Shown piece after piece: positions 34,051 to 41,518 of a stretch of DNA of 64,000 nucleotides (the stretch's first letter is position 1; the number at the start of each line of letters is the position of its first letter). The stretch spans positions 124,001-188,000 of the forward strand of contig NZ_JAKNBL010000001.1 of NCBI RefSeq assembly GCF_022410535.1. Direction: 5' to 3'. The notes under the pieces were generated by a model. It ran no database searches. It worked only from the letters and a program-made list of their open reading frames with translations, and was not told the origin of the DNA. The DNA is from Pelotomaculum terephthalicicum JT (GTDB taxonomy: Bacteria; Bacillota; Desulfotomaculia; Desulfotomaculales; Pelotomaculaceae). A program made the position numbers and the translations under genes.

Positions 34051-34095
34051 ATGAGACAGGCAAAGTATGATCGTGAATTTAAAGAACTATTCTGA
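34051..34095 (+). pseudogene. Transposase N-terminal remnant
   Basis: A GGGAGG site followed by ATG and 14 codons (MRQAKYDREFKELF) then a stop. This resembles the conserved N-terminus of IS3-family OrfA-like transposases (K/R-x-YDREFK). The rest is missing, replaced by the MFS gene's leader. Confidence 0.55.
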
Positions 34096-34144
34096 TCGCG
34101 GCGTCCAAAATAGTATTAAAATGGCACTTATAGGGGGAATAGAT

Positions 34145-35329
34145 GTGAGTGTCGACAAGGAAAAGCAGAAAATGATTTTAGGCCTTGAATGGAACATATT
34201 TTTTACAGGTATAACCAGCTTTTTAACTGATACAACAACAAAAATGATCTATGCTATTATGCCGCTTTTTTTGCTATCTATAGGAGCATCAAAGATAGAG
34301 CTCTCTCTTATTGAGGGTGTTGCAGAGAGTACAGCGTCGATTCTTAAGGCTTTGTCAGGCTGGTGGAGTGATAAAATCGGTAAAAACAAACCTTTTATGG
34401 TTATAGGCTATGCAATTACAGCTCTTTTATCTCCATTATTTTCAATAGTAACTTCGCCCTTGCAGGTTCTAACAATCAGATTTGCCGAGAGGGTTGGAAA
34501 GGGAATAAGAACTGCACCCAGAGACAGCCTTATAGCCGGATCATCAAGTGAGTGTAATAAAGGTAGAGGTTTTGGCTTTCATAAAGCTATGGACAACAGC
34601 GGAGCAATAATGGGACCGCTACTGGCCGTAGCAGTCTTGGCAGTGTTTCCGGGTGATTATCGCAAGGTATTCCTGTTTTCAGCAGTACCGGGCATAATGG
34701 GATTACTTGTTATAATTCTTTTTGTCAGGGAGGCTAAGAAGAGCAAAGCTGAATTTCTTGGGGAAATTAAGCTTAAGGAATTTCCAATCAGATACTATAT
34801 TTTCCTGGGGATTGCGTTCATATTTACCCTGGGCAACTCAACTGATGCCCTACTGTTAGTAAAAGCCAGTGACATCGGTATACAAGCCTTATTTTTGCCT
34901 CTTGTATACCTGATATTCAATTCTGTCTCGGTAATTTTTGCTATCCCTGCTGGTATGCTTTCCGATAGAATTGGCCGCGAAAGACTTATTATCTTCGGAT
35001 ATTTACTTTATTCTATCATATACTTCGGGTTTGGAAGGACAAACGATAAGGTGGTAATAATTCTGCTTTTTGCATTATATGGACTTTATAGTGCAGCAAC
35101 AGATGGTGTGCAGAAAGCATTGGTTACAGATATTATAGATAAAGGAAAGAGAGGTACGGGTCTTGGTATATACAATTCACTTATCGGTATTACGCTGCTT
35201 CCTGCAAGCGTTATAGCTGGTGTATTATATGACAAGGTTGACAATCGAGCTCCTTTTTACTTCGGTTCGGCAATGGCGTTAATCGCTACGATACTAATGT
35301 TTGGATTTTACAGGAAAAGAGCTAGATGA
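34145..35329 (+). CDS. MFS-family exporter
   Basis: About 394 residues with 12 predicted transmembrane segments and the MFS loop motifs GWWSDKIGKNKP (after TM2) and GMLSDRIGRERL (after TM8). The R-x-GKGIRTAPRDSLIA segment is typical of a subfamily of uncharacterised MFS permeases. GTG 34145 has GGGGG 7 nt upstream; the ORF extends 26 codons further into the IS remnant, so that part is not counted. Base composition is clearly AT-richer than the RiPP cluster. Substrate unknown. Confidence 0.85.
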   Translation: MSVDKEKQKMILGLEWNIFFTGITSFLTDTTTKMIYAIMPLFLLSIGASKIELSLIEGVAESTASILKALSGWWSDKIGKNKPFMVIGYAITALLSPLFSIVTSPLQVLTIRFAERVGKGIRTAPRDSLIAGSSSECNKGRGFGFHKAMDNSGAIMGPLLAVAVLAVFPGDYRKVFLFSAVPGIMGLLVIILFVREAKKSKAEFLGEIKLKEFPIRYYIFLGIAFIFTLGNSTDALLLVKASDIGIQALFLPLVYLIFNSVSVIFAIPAGMLSDRIGRERLIIFGYLLYSIIYFGFGRTNDKVVIILLFALYGLYSAATDGVQKALVTDIIDKGKRGTGLGIYNSLIGITLLPASVIAGVLYDKVDNRAPFYFGSAMALIATILMFGFYRKRAR

Positions 35330-35335
35330 CGACCT

Positions 35336-35378
35336 CCTTAGAATGAATTTGTGCTATGCACATGAATTCATTCTAAGG
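35336..35378 (+). terminator. Stem-loop after the MFS gene
   Basis: CCTTAGAATGAATT (35336-35349) and AATTCATTCTAAGG (35365-35378) form a perfect 14-bp stem, whose loop contains a further TGTGC/GCACA pairing. It has no strong T run; it may be a terminator or an IS-end remnant. Confidence 0.6.
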
Positions 35379-35384
35379 CATGCC

Positions 35385-35870
35385 CTTTCTGCCCGAAATA
35401 TGGTAAGATGCTGTGTGGCTAAACACAAGAATGAGTTGCTGCAAGTCTGTGTTGCCGTATCTGATTGGCGTAAAGAGAACGGCCCTAATGATGAATACAT
35501 CGAGTTGGCACGGGGCTACAGCCTTATTGACGGCCATCATCGCCTTGAGAAAGCGTACCGGCATGGTGTGAAGCAACTCCCGGCCTACATACTCCCCATG
35601 GAGCACCACGTCGGTTTCATCTTCAAGGGATACAGGGAGTATGCCAACTACTGGAACGGCAAATTACTATCACCATTCCACATACCCTGTACGGGCTTTC
35701 TCAAGTCTTGCGCAGGGAGTGACCCCTTTGTGGTCTGGTTGACCCACCTTTGCGGACGGCAGGAGAGGATATACCCCTTCCCAAATACCCTCGGTCTGTC
35801 TCTATATAATATCTTCAAACCAATTCAAGATATATTCCAAATTACAGGAAAAAAGTGTTTATCGAGCTGA
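35385..35870 (+). pseudogene. ParB-like/nuclease-domain protein remnant
   Basis: The open frame contains ARGYSLIDGHHRLEKAYRHGVKQLPAYIL and a GYREYANYWNGKL segment, which resemble short ParB/Srx-like proteins ('IDGHHR' motif). No start with a ribosome site fits, the upstream part merges with the MFS 3' end, and the C-terminal ~70 residues look non-coding-like. A decayed fragment is most likely. Confidence 0.45.
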
Positions 35871-35999
35871 TGAAAAAATTCGAGGTTTAGTGTGTAGAAA
35901 TTTTACAACTAAGAACATGAGGACTTATTACTCCTGTTATGCTGTATAGGTTCAAGAACAATTTTTATTTATTAACATAAAATATAGTATTAGGATATC

Positions 36000-37547
36000 A
36001 TGGTAATGCATAAAAGGAGTGAATATGCGTTGGCTATAAGACATTATGTGCTGCTGGCAACAGACGGTTTTGTTGAACTTCCGCTTGAACCGGATGTCTG
36101 TACAGATACTCGCCGAAAAGTTTATGTTTTTGGTTTCGTTGGAGGGCTTTATAAAGTTGACAACAAGGTCATAAATCCGGTTCTTAATTGGCAAAACTCA
36201 GATAACTGGCCGGCTTTACAAGCGATGAAAGGTACTGCCACCATTCCGTCTCCATTAATTTGGGGCGAAGTGCAAGACCGAATCTATGTAACGTTAATTA
36301 ATTTGGGTATGAATGAACGCCCTGACCTTTTGGATTTCCACACTGTTCATATGCATGGAGCCCACGTGGCTACCCAGTTGGATGGTTTCCCAGAGACTTC
36401 TTTTGGCGTTCCTATATGGAGTATGCTGCCTCCAGAACAGGTTCCGGATTATGCTCCGCCGGTAGCTACGTATTACTTTGAGCCGGATCATCCTGGAACC
36501 TATTTTTATCACTGCCATATTGAAGCTTCTGAACACGTTCAAATGGGTATGTATGGTGCCCTAATAATTTATCCGTCCGTAAAAAGTCTAAGGATGGCAG
36601 GCATTAGGCAAAACAGAAAAGGTGATTGGCTCCTCCATGGGGAAAGACAGCCTCAAATTCCAAGGAGTGCCACGAATCGGAACTTTGCTTACGATGACAT
36701 TAATACGTATTTCGACAGCGAATGGGTAATGCTCTTGTCCGATATCGACGAGACATGGCATACTGCGGTCCTGACAAATGACCCGAATTTTAACGCCGTA
36801 AATTATAAACCAAACTTCTGGCTGGTTAACGGCCGTGCTTTCCCAGATACCTTATTACCGCATCCACTGACTGCACCACCAACAGCCAATCCTAATCTTA
36901 CTCAAATAAATTATGAATCTTACGTTCACGTAAAAACAGGTGACAAATTTCTTCTTAGAATGATGAACCTGGGCTATCAGGTTGTTCCATGGCATATTCA
37001 TGGTTGGCACTTCACAGTCGTTGGCAAGGATACTCACCCCAGTCCATTTCTGAAGATTGCCGCCTTGTTTGCAGAGGAGGATTGCGATAATATTCATGAA
37101 TTGCATGGAATAAAGAATGAAAACTTTACTGTCGCTATCGGTTCCGGTGAATCTTATGACCTGCTTCTAGTTGCCGATGATAAGCGTCCTCAATACCAAA
37201 AATATATCATTAAAGGCCAGGACGGTTTTCCGTCTCTTTGCTCGCAAATGGTGGAACTGCAGAATTTTGCCATCACCCATCCGGAGCTTGTCGACCGCTC
37301 TCCGATCTTTGACATTCCTACGGAACCTGTCAATTGTCCAACACCTAATGTGGTCAATTATTTAAATATTTGTGCTGGAACACAAGGGGAGGACAATTTC
37401 TTTCCACAATTTTATCCTGCCCATAACCATGATGATTACAAGGTGACTAATGATGGTACCTATCCCGGTGGTCAACTAATCTTGATGCAAATAGACGCTC
37501 CTCCAATAGATAATAACGTCTATGAAGTCGACGACAATGATGATTAA
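36000..37547 (+). CDS. Multicopper oxidase
   Basis: 515 residues with copper-ligand motifs HMHGAH near 117, YHCHIEASEHVQMGMYG near 173 (type 1 Cys with His and Met) and PWHIHGWHF near 328. The order HCH...HxxxM in the middle, rather than at the C-terminus, resembles manganese-oxidase-like and bacterial multi-domain oxidases. No signal peptide is evident. ATG 36000 has only a weak site (AGGA). TTG 36030 lies 10 nt after AGGAG and gives an N-terminus LAIRHYVLLATDGF; it may be the true start. An oxygen- or metal-oxidising enzyme in a presumed strict anaerobe, in an AT-rich patch, suggests acquisition by transfer. Confidence 0.87.
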   Translation: MVMHKRSEYALAIRHYVLLATDGFVELPLEPDVCTDTRRKVYVFGFVGGLYKVDNKVINPVLNWQNSDNWPALQAMKGTATIPSPLIWGEVQDRIYVTLINLGMNERPDLLDFHTVHMHGAHVATQLDGFPETSFGVPIWSMLPPEQVPDYAPPVATYYFEPDHPGTYFYHCHIEASEHVQMGMYGALIIYPSVKSLRMAGIRQNRKGDWLLHGERQPQIPRSATNRNFAYDDINTYFDSEWVMLLSDIDETWHTAVLTNDPNFNAVNYKPNFWLVNGRAFPDTLLPHPLTAPPTANPNLTQINYESYVHVKTGDKFLLRMMNLGYQVVPWHIHGWHFTVVGKDTHPSPFLKIAALFAEEDCDNIHELHGIKNENFTVAIGSGESYDLLLVADDKRPQYQKYIIKGQDGFPSLCSQMVELQNFAITHPELVDRSPIFDIPTEPVNCPTPNVVNYLNICAGTQGEDNFFPQFYPAHNHDDYKVTNDGTYPGGQLILMQIDAPPIDNNVYEVDDNDD

Positions 37548-37868
37548 CCAACCAAGGGCCTGTTTTAAAAGTCATATTTTTGAAAATCAGCCCTTACTGA
37601 ACATGTTAAAATAGCTATTAATTCTAACACCTCGCTCCACTTGCATAGTGGAACGAGGTGTTTTATGCCCACTTTAATCCACTAAAGCGACTTTTGAAAC
37701 AGCTCCTTTTTAGGAGGCAAGCTGCTCTGTGGCAGCGTTTAAAGCACATTGTTTTTGAGAAGCATCAGCCTGAACCCATTCGTCATTATGAAGGACTTTT
37801 GTGGCAAAGTAAAGCTCTGCATTTCCTAAAGATATAGTCAATATAACCCCACCACGCTTTTATTATCT
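37548..37868. other. Intergenic region with terminator and unassigned coding remnant
   Basis: A strong hairpin AACACCTCG.../...CGAGGTGTTTT at 37626-37664 terminates the multicopper oxidase gene. After it a plus-strand frame (about 37662-37838) encodes about 58 residues (RLLKQLLFRRQAAL ... EKHQPEPIRHYEGLLW) without a start codon or ribosome site. I do not recognise it; it is probably a decayed gene fragment. Confidence 0.5.
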
Positions 37869-38300
37869 GTGCACTGTTTTTGCGTAGGGACTTATGGTAA
37901 AATTTATAAAAAGGTACTGTTAAATGAGGTGATTAATATAACCGAGTTGTTTGGTTGGGTCGGCTTCCTCCTTTTTGCCAGCACTCTAGTTCCCTACTTT
38001 GTTCGCCGTTTAAAACGATCAAGTTCTGTAGCAATATATTTTGCTCGTTATCACCATTCACTTGCCATAACCAGCTTAGTAGTCTTAACTACCCACGGGA
38101 TACTCGCACTTATTGGGAGGGGCAGTTGGCATTGGGGCAAATTTTTGAGAATTGACATGCTGACTGGAGTAATAAGCTGGTTGGGATTGTTGGTTGTAGT
38201 AATACTGGCAACATTCGCGATTAGGCAGAAGCCGTTTTCCCGTTCTCACTGCTGGTTAGCTTTATTACTGGTTGTTGCGGTATTATTCCATATATCGTAA
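37869..38300 (+). CDS. Small membrane protein with paired histidines (possible b-type haem protein)
   Basis: Up to 143 residues with four hydrophobic segments (GWVGFLLFASTLVPYF, SLAITSLVVLTTHGIL, ISWLGLLVVVILATFAI, WLALLLVVAVLF). Histidines are placed in helices (YHHSL, THGIL, SHCW, LFHIS), as in ferric-reductase-like or cytochrome b561-like proteins. The start is unclear: GAGGTGAT at 37926-37933 points to translation beginning near 37938-37947 (INITELFGW), where no standard start codon lies. It follows the multicopper oxidase gene and could share a redox role. Moderate certainty only. Confidence 0.6.
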   Translation: MHCFCVGTYGKIYKKVLLNEVINITELFGWVGFLLFASTLVPYFVRRLKRSSSVAIYFARYHHSLAITSLVVLTTHGILALIGRGSWHWGKFLRIDMLTGVISWLGLLVVVILATFAIRQKPFSRSHCWLALLLVVAVLFHIS

Positions 38301-38372
38301 AAGCTATAGTATTTAAGATTTTAGGTATCCTTTCGTGCTCCATCTAAATCTCCAGACAGGTTGTTTCAATAA

Positions 38373-38409
38373 CAAGCTCTCTGGCTGATGCTTGCGAGCT
38401 TGCTTTTTT
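38373..38409 (+). terminator. Terminator after the haem-type membrane protein gene
   Basis: CAAGCTC (38373-38379) pairs with GAGCTTG (38396-38402), followed by a run of T (38404-38409). It separates the plus-strand cargo from the minus-strand 72-codon frame at the element end. Confidence 0.7.
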
Positions 38410-38508
38410 CATACTGGTTTTATTAAACTTTAAGACCATGAACTACGATGGTGACGGTGATGATGCGAATGGGAGCAGGAATATGAGTAACTTCTTGAAA
38501 TTATCGCG

Positions 38509-38727
38509 TCAATAATCTTTCCTAAAATACCGTGTGATTTGTCTCTTGTAGTAATCACTACCATGATGTCCATGAAGCGGCCCAAAGCTCGGTCCATGTG
38601 TCTGAGCACAGATGTTTATTGCCCACCAATCCACACCAGCCCGCTCTGCAATTTCTTGGATTGTCATATTCTCAACTTTATACAGTTGTTCAAACTCGTC
38701 CACCCTGTTAGCAAGGGCATCTGTCAT
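38509..38727 (-). CDS. 72-codon HTH-like frame at the element end; predicted C-terminal extension of the recombinase
   Basis: Encodes [12 protein letters not shown]..., with a likely helix-turn-helix in [25 protein letters not shown] and a His/Gly-rich, basic tail. As integrated, its ATG overlaps the premature stop of the spoVK N-half (ATGA), and no separate ribosome site is seen. In the excised circle the recombinase frame enters from the attP core and runs through 23 codons without a stop into this ORF in the same frame. It may therefore be (a) the recombinase C-terminus, or (b) a small DNA-binding factor coupled to truncated SpoVK, such as a directionality factor. Neither is proven. Confidence 0.6.
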   Translation of the reverse strand: MTDALANRVDEFEQLYKVENMTIQEIAERAGVDWWAINICAQTHGPSFGPLHGHHGSDYYKRQITRYFRKDY

Positions 38728-39353
38728 AGTTTCGAAAGTCTTCTGAGGTCTTGGTATATCATGGCCATAAAGTACATAGTATTGTTTGCCATCGTGTTGA
38801 CCATGGTGTCGATGGCCTCTTTGCCGAAGTCCTTTTCACCGCCCCTGGCCAACGCATATGCCTCGTCTACAAACAAGATGCCTCCCAGCGCCTTTTTGAT
38901 CTGCTCTCTTGTTTTCAGGGCGGTATGACCAATAAACTCACCCACCAGGTCGGCCCTTTCCACTTCAACAAGATGCCCTTTGGGCAACACGCCAATCTCT
39001 TTGAACAGCTTGCCCAGTATTCTGGCCACAGTGGTTTTGCCCGTGCCGGGGTTGCCCTTGAAAATCATATGCAGCGCAAGAGGCTCCGCAGCCAGCTTTT
39101 CTTTTTGTCTCCGCCTTTGGATCTCCACAAACGCATAAATTTCTTCTATTAACTTTTTCACTTCTTGCAGGCCAACCAGGTTATACAATTCCTGCATAAC
39201 ATCTCCGGTGTTTTGACGAAGGCATTGTTCATCCCCGGCATGAGCAGACTTGGCGGCAGTCTGCAGGGTCAGGACGTTCCTTTTCTTGTTCCGGCCGCCT
39301 TGCCCTCCGCCCCCTCCAAGTTCCCGGATGTCCCATTTTTTTATTACCTTCAC
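38724..39353 (-). CDS. spoVK: SpoVK-like AAA+ ATPase, N-terminal half (gene interrupted by element)
   Basis: 209 codons, of which the first ~185 are SpoVK. A low-complexity N-terminus is followed by the AAA+ core with Walker [10 protein letters not shown] (about 95-103) and Walker [13 protein letters not shown]. It then reads GKEAIDTMV and runs into element sequence ([10 protein letters not shown]...), stopping at 38724. The sensor, arginine-finger and lid parts are missing; they lie at 10703-11098. The truncated product should bind ATP poorly or unproductively, and a dominant effect on hexamers is conceivable. It follows hfq, as spoVK does in Bacillus. Start GTG 39353 is weakly supported. 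Confidence 0.92.
   Translation of the reverse strand: MKVIKKWDIRELGGGGGQGGRNKKRNVLTLQTAAKSAHAGDEQCLRQNTGDVMQELYNLVGLQEVKKLIEEIYAFVEIQRRRQKEKLAAEPLALHMIFKGNPGTGKTTVARILGKLFKEIGVLPKGHLVEVERADLVGEFIGHTALKTREQIKKALGGILFVDEAYALARGGEKDFGKEAIDTMVNTMANNTMYFMAMIYQDLRRLSKL
38774..38806. promoter_or_regulatory. Left attachment junction (spoVK N-half / element)
   Basis: Element arm ACATAGTAT at 38774-38782, core TTGAC at 38797-38801, host side CATGG from 38802. The rebuilt attB CCATGCTC-TT-GACCATGG matches as an inverted repeat at 7 of 8 positions around TT. Confidence 0.85.
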
Positions 39354-39470
39354 CGTGCTTCAGCCACCTCTCGGGCTTTATCATTAACATTATACGCCCG
39401 AGCCGGACTATTACGACCAAAAAAGCAAGCCCCTCGGCAGAGGGGTCGTTGTGTTCAGTCCAGGTAAATT
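39354..39470 (-). promoter_or_regulatory. hfq terminator and putative spoVK promoter
   Basis: The minus strand after hfq has a CCCCTC/GAGGGG hairpin (39430-39445) followed by a T run, so spoVK is probably transcribed separately. A TATAAT (complement of 39389-39394) lies in the loop of a second stem CTCGGGC/GCCCGAG (39370-39402), about 40 nt before the spoVK start. Which sigma factor reads it cannot be told from the sequence. Confidence 0.5.
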
Positions 39471-39716
39471 TTAATAAGCGCTCTTTGTTTCCGTAAAAGT
39501 TGTATTAACAGGTTTAAAGGGTTCAACCGTGGAGATGGCATGTTTATAAACCATTTTCTGCTTCCCGTCGCTTTCCAGGATTACTGTAAAGTTATCAAAG
39601 CCCCTTACCATGCCTTTTAGCTGAAAACCATTGACGAGGAAAATGGTAACGGGGATATTCTCCTTCCGGCACTGGTTTAAAAAAGCGTCTTGTAGATTAA
39701 TTTGTGGTTTGGTCAT
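39471..39716 (-). CDS. hfq: RNA chaperone Hfq
   Basis: 81 residues with Sm1 ([22 protein letters not shown]) and Sm2 (VYKHAIST) motifs of the hexameric Sm-like RNA chaperone, and a short C-terminal tail typical of Gram-positive Hfq. GGAGGG precedes the ATG. It follows miaA by 45 nt, the conserved miaA-hfq order. It binds U- and A-rich small RNAs and mRNAs in the cytoplasm. Confidence 0.97.
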   Translation of the reverse strand: MTKPQINLQDAFLNQCRKENIPVTIFLVNGFQLKGMVRGFDNFTVILESDGKQKMVYKHAISTVEPFKPVNTTFTETKSAY

Positions 39717-39761
39717 AGGAGATCCCTCCGTTGGAAATTTTCTTTTAAGTTTCTATAAATC

Positions 39762-40715
39762 TTAAAATACTCCTTCAATATTACTGATAATTTCTTTTGC
39801 GGCCGTCTGCAATCCCTCTGCAGGATTTATCTCCAGCCACTTGATCCGTTCGTCACGCCGGAACCAGGTCAGTTGTCTTTTGGCGAAACGCCTGGTATTC
39901 CTCTTTAACAGTGCAACCGCCTCCGGTAAAGAAACTTCCCCTGTCAGATGGGCAATTATTTCCTTATAGCCCAATCCTTGCATTGAAGTAAGCCCGGGAC
40001 TATATCCGGCGTTAAGAAGCCTTTGCACTTCACCCACCAGTCCCGCTTCAATCATTGCTTCCACTCTTTGCTCAATCCGCCGGTAGAGTTTCTCCCTGGC
40101 CATTGTTAAACCAATAAAAACCAAATTATATAATGGGTCGGCGCGTTTTTCCAGTTTACGGTAGCTGGAAAGCGGCTTCCCTGTGAGGTAATATACTTCT
40201 AGCGCACGAATTACCCGCCGCACATCCCTGGGGTGCAGTTTAACCGCCGATTGCCTGTCGACTTCAGCCAGCCGCTGGTGAAGCGACTCGAAACCATTGT
40301 CCCGGGCTTCATTTAACAGCTTCAGCCGCAACGATTCATCGCGGCACGCACCGGTAAAATCGTAGCGGTCAATGACTGATCTGATATATAGCCCGGTGCC
40401 GCCGGCCAGCACAGGTACTCCGCCCCTGGCCCGGATATCCGCGATTATCTCCCTGGCTTGCTTTTGGTAAACCGCCACGCTGTATTCTTCATCGGGATTT
40501 ACTATATCAATCAGGTGGTGTGTTATACCGCGCATTGCCTCTCTCGTCGGTTTCGCGGTGCCGATATCCATCTGCCGGTAAACCAGCATGGAGTCCGCCG
40601 ACACGACTTCACCGCCGATTGCTCCGGCCACATCTACCGCCATTTCGCTTTTCCCCGTCGCCGTCGGCCCGGCAATCACCAGCAGGGGCGGCAAATAATT
40701 CTTTTTCTCACACAT
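39762..40715 (-). CDS. miaA: tRNA dimethylallyltransferase
   Basis: 317 residues. P-loop GPTATGKSE near residue 15, then VVSADSMLVYRQMDIGTAKPT, GGTGLYIRSV near 105 and SMQGLGYKEI near 243, all characteristic of MiaA. It transfers dimethylallyl to N6 of A37 in tRNAs reading UNN codons. It lies between the methyltransferase gene (1-nt spacing) and hfq in the conserved mutS-mutL-miaA-hfq block, probably one operon. Confidence 0.97.
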   Translation of the reverse strand: MCEKKNYLPPLLVIAGPTATGKSEMAVDVAGAIGGEVVSADSMLVYRQMDIGTAKPTREAMRGITHHLIDIVNPDEEYSVAVYQKQAREIIADIRARGGVPVLAGGTGLYIRSVIDRYDFTGACRDESLRLKLLNEARDNGFESLHQRLAEVDRQSAVKLHPRDVRRVIRALEVYYLTGKPLSSYRKLEKRADPLYNLVFIGLTMAREKLYRRIEQRVEAMIEAGLVGEVQRLLNAGYSPGLTSMQGLGYKEIIAHLTGEVSLPEAVALLKRNTRRFAKRQLTWFRRDERIKWLEINPAEGLQTAAKEIISNIEGVF

Positions 40716-40716
40716 A

Positions 40717-41514
40717 TTATAGACCTTGACAGTTTATTACCCCGTATACTACTGGGGCATACCTCCCCCCGTGTATTTTTTCAAAGCCCAAGCGCCCGAA
40801 TTCCGCGCTGTCCCGCCTTTCTTTGACCACCACCCGCTTGTTCGCTATTTTTACAGCGAGGTTGATTGTTTCCCGGCCAAGCGGTTCGGAATCAGCCAGG
40901 ACGCGCAAGGCGTTTATAGCCGGCGACCGCCGCCCGGGCAGGCGGAACATGGGATCAAAATACACCACATCGAAACTGCCTGCCGGCAGCTTCCGCAGGT
41001 AATCACGGTGATCCGCCTGAACCACCTCCACTCTGCGCATGGCGGCGGCAGTGTCTCCATCAGCTTCCGGGTAAGAAGCAAGACCGGATTTCACCAGATA
41101 CGCTATAACCGGCGAATTTTCCAATCCGACTACCCGGCCGTTGTTGCCGACAGCATAACTGGCTACAACGGCATCTGTCCCCAGACCCAGTGTACAATCC
41201 AAAACACTGTCGCCCGCGTCGATGGACATGGCGTCAATCATCTGGTCAGTTTTCCCATTTTTTAGTTCATTTATACGCAACCCGGCCAGACCCGGGTGGA
41301 AAAAAAATTCCCCCGCGCGGGACACAAATGATATTTTTTTGGATGCAACCACCAACATGCCCGCCACACCGAGGTCCTCCGACAGAGTCCCCAGAGACCG
41401 CTTGTTTCTTTCCACGTACCGCGCTGCCAATTCCCCGGCGATCTGTTTGGCGCCGTCCACCAAATCTGACGTCTGCTTATGCGATGTCGTGACAGCAAAT
41501 CTAAGCGGTTTCAT
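40717..41514 (-). CDS. Class I SAM-dependent methyltransferase (RsmJ-like)
   Basis: About 265 residues. The SAM-binding motif I is VLDCTLGLGTDAVVAS near 112, with motif II acidic VVGLEN, and the catalytic-type motif DPMF (FDVVYFDPMFRLP) resembles the DPxx motif of RsmJ-type guanine-N2 methyltransferases. The N-terminal ~90 residues are a separate domain. A nucleic-acid target, possibly rRNA, is likely but not shown. ATG 41514 follows GAGGT and the mutL stop; the longer frame to 41547 would overlap mutL. Confidence 0.78.
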   Translation of the reverse strand: MKPLRFAVTTSHKQTSDLVDGAKQIAGELAARYVERNKRSLGTLSEDLGVAGMLVVASKKISFVSRAGEFFFHPGLAGLRINELKNGKTDQMIDAMSIDAGDSVLDCTLGLGTDAVVASYAVGNNGRVVGLENSPVIAYLVKSGLASYPEADGDTAAAMRRVEVVQADHRDYLRKLPAGSFDVVYFDPMFRLPGRRSPAINALRVLADSEPLGRETINLAVKIANKRVVVKERRDSAEFGRLGFEKIHGGRYAPVVYGVINCQGL

Positions 41515-41518
41515 TACG

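Larger units (their letters stand above)
11094..38801 (-). mobile_element. 27.7 kb serine-recombinase intervening element inserted in spoVK
   Basis: The element is bounded by direct TTGAC cores (11094-11098 and 38797-38801). The two spoVK halves lie outside in the same orientation, and a large serine recombinase lies at the 11 kb end, reading outward. Excision removes 27,703 bp and restores the spoVK frame. The cargo is a RiPP biosynthesis/export system, regulators, two toxin-antitoxin pairs and a mosaic of transporters, a multicopper oxidase and IS/resolvase remnants. No phage structural, packaging, replication or conjugation genes are seen. Known analogues by architecture are the skin element in sigK and SPbeta in spsM. 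Excision during sporulation is inferred, not shown. Confidence 0.9.

Noticed and set aside
38438-38515. Small plus-strand ORF rich in Asp/Gly near the element end
   Set aside because: About 25 codons, no ribosome site, overlapping the end of the HTH-like ORF; probably chance.
11094-38801. Element as an ordinary prophage or ICE
   Set aside because: No capsid, tail, terminase, lysis, replication, relaxase or type IV secretion genes were found. Only a recombinase, TA pairs and cargo are present.
10703-39353. spoVK halves as an assembly artefact
   Set aside because: Both junctions carry matching cores and symmetric att arms, the recombinase spans one junction in frame, and synteny on both sides is correct. 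A random misjoin would not produce these.
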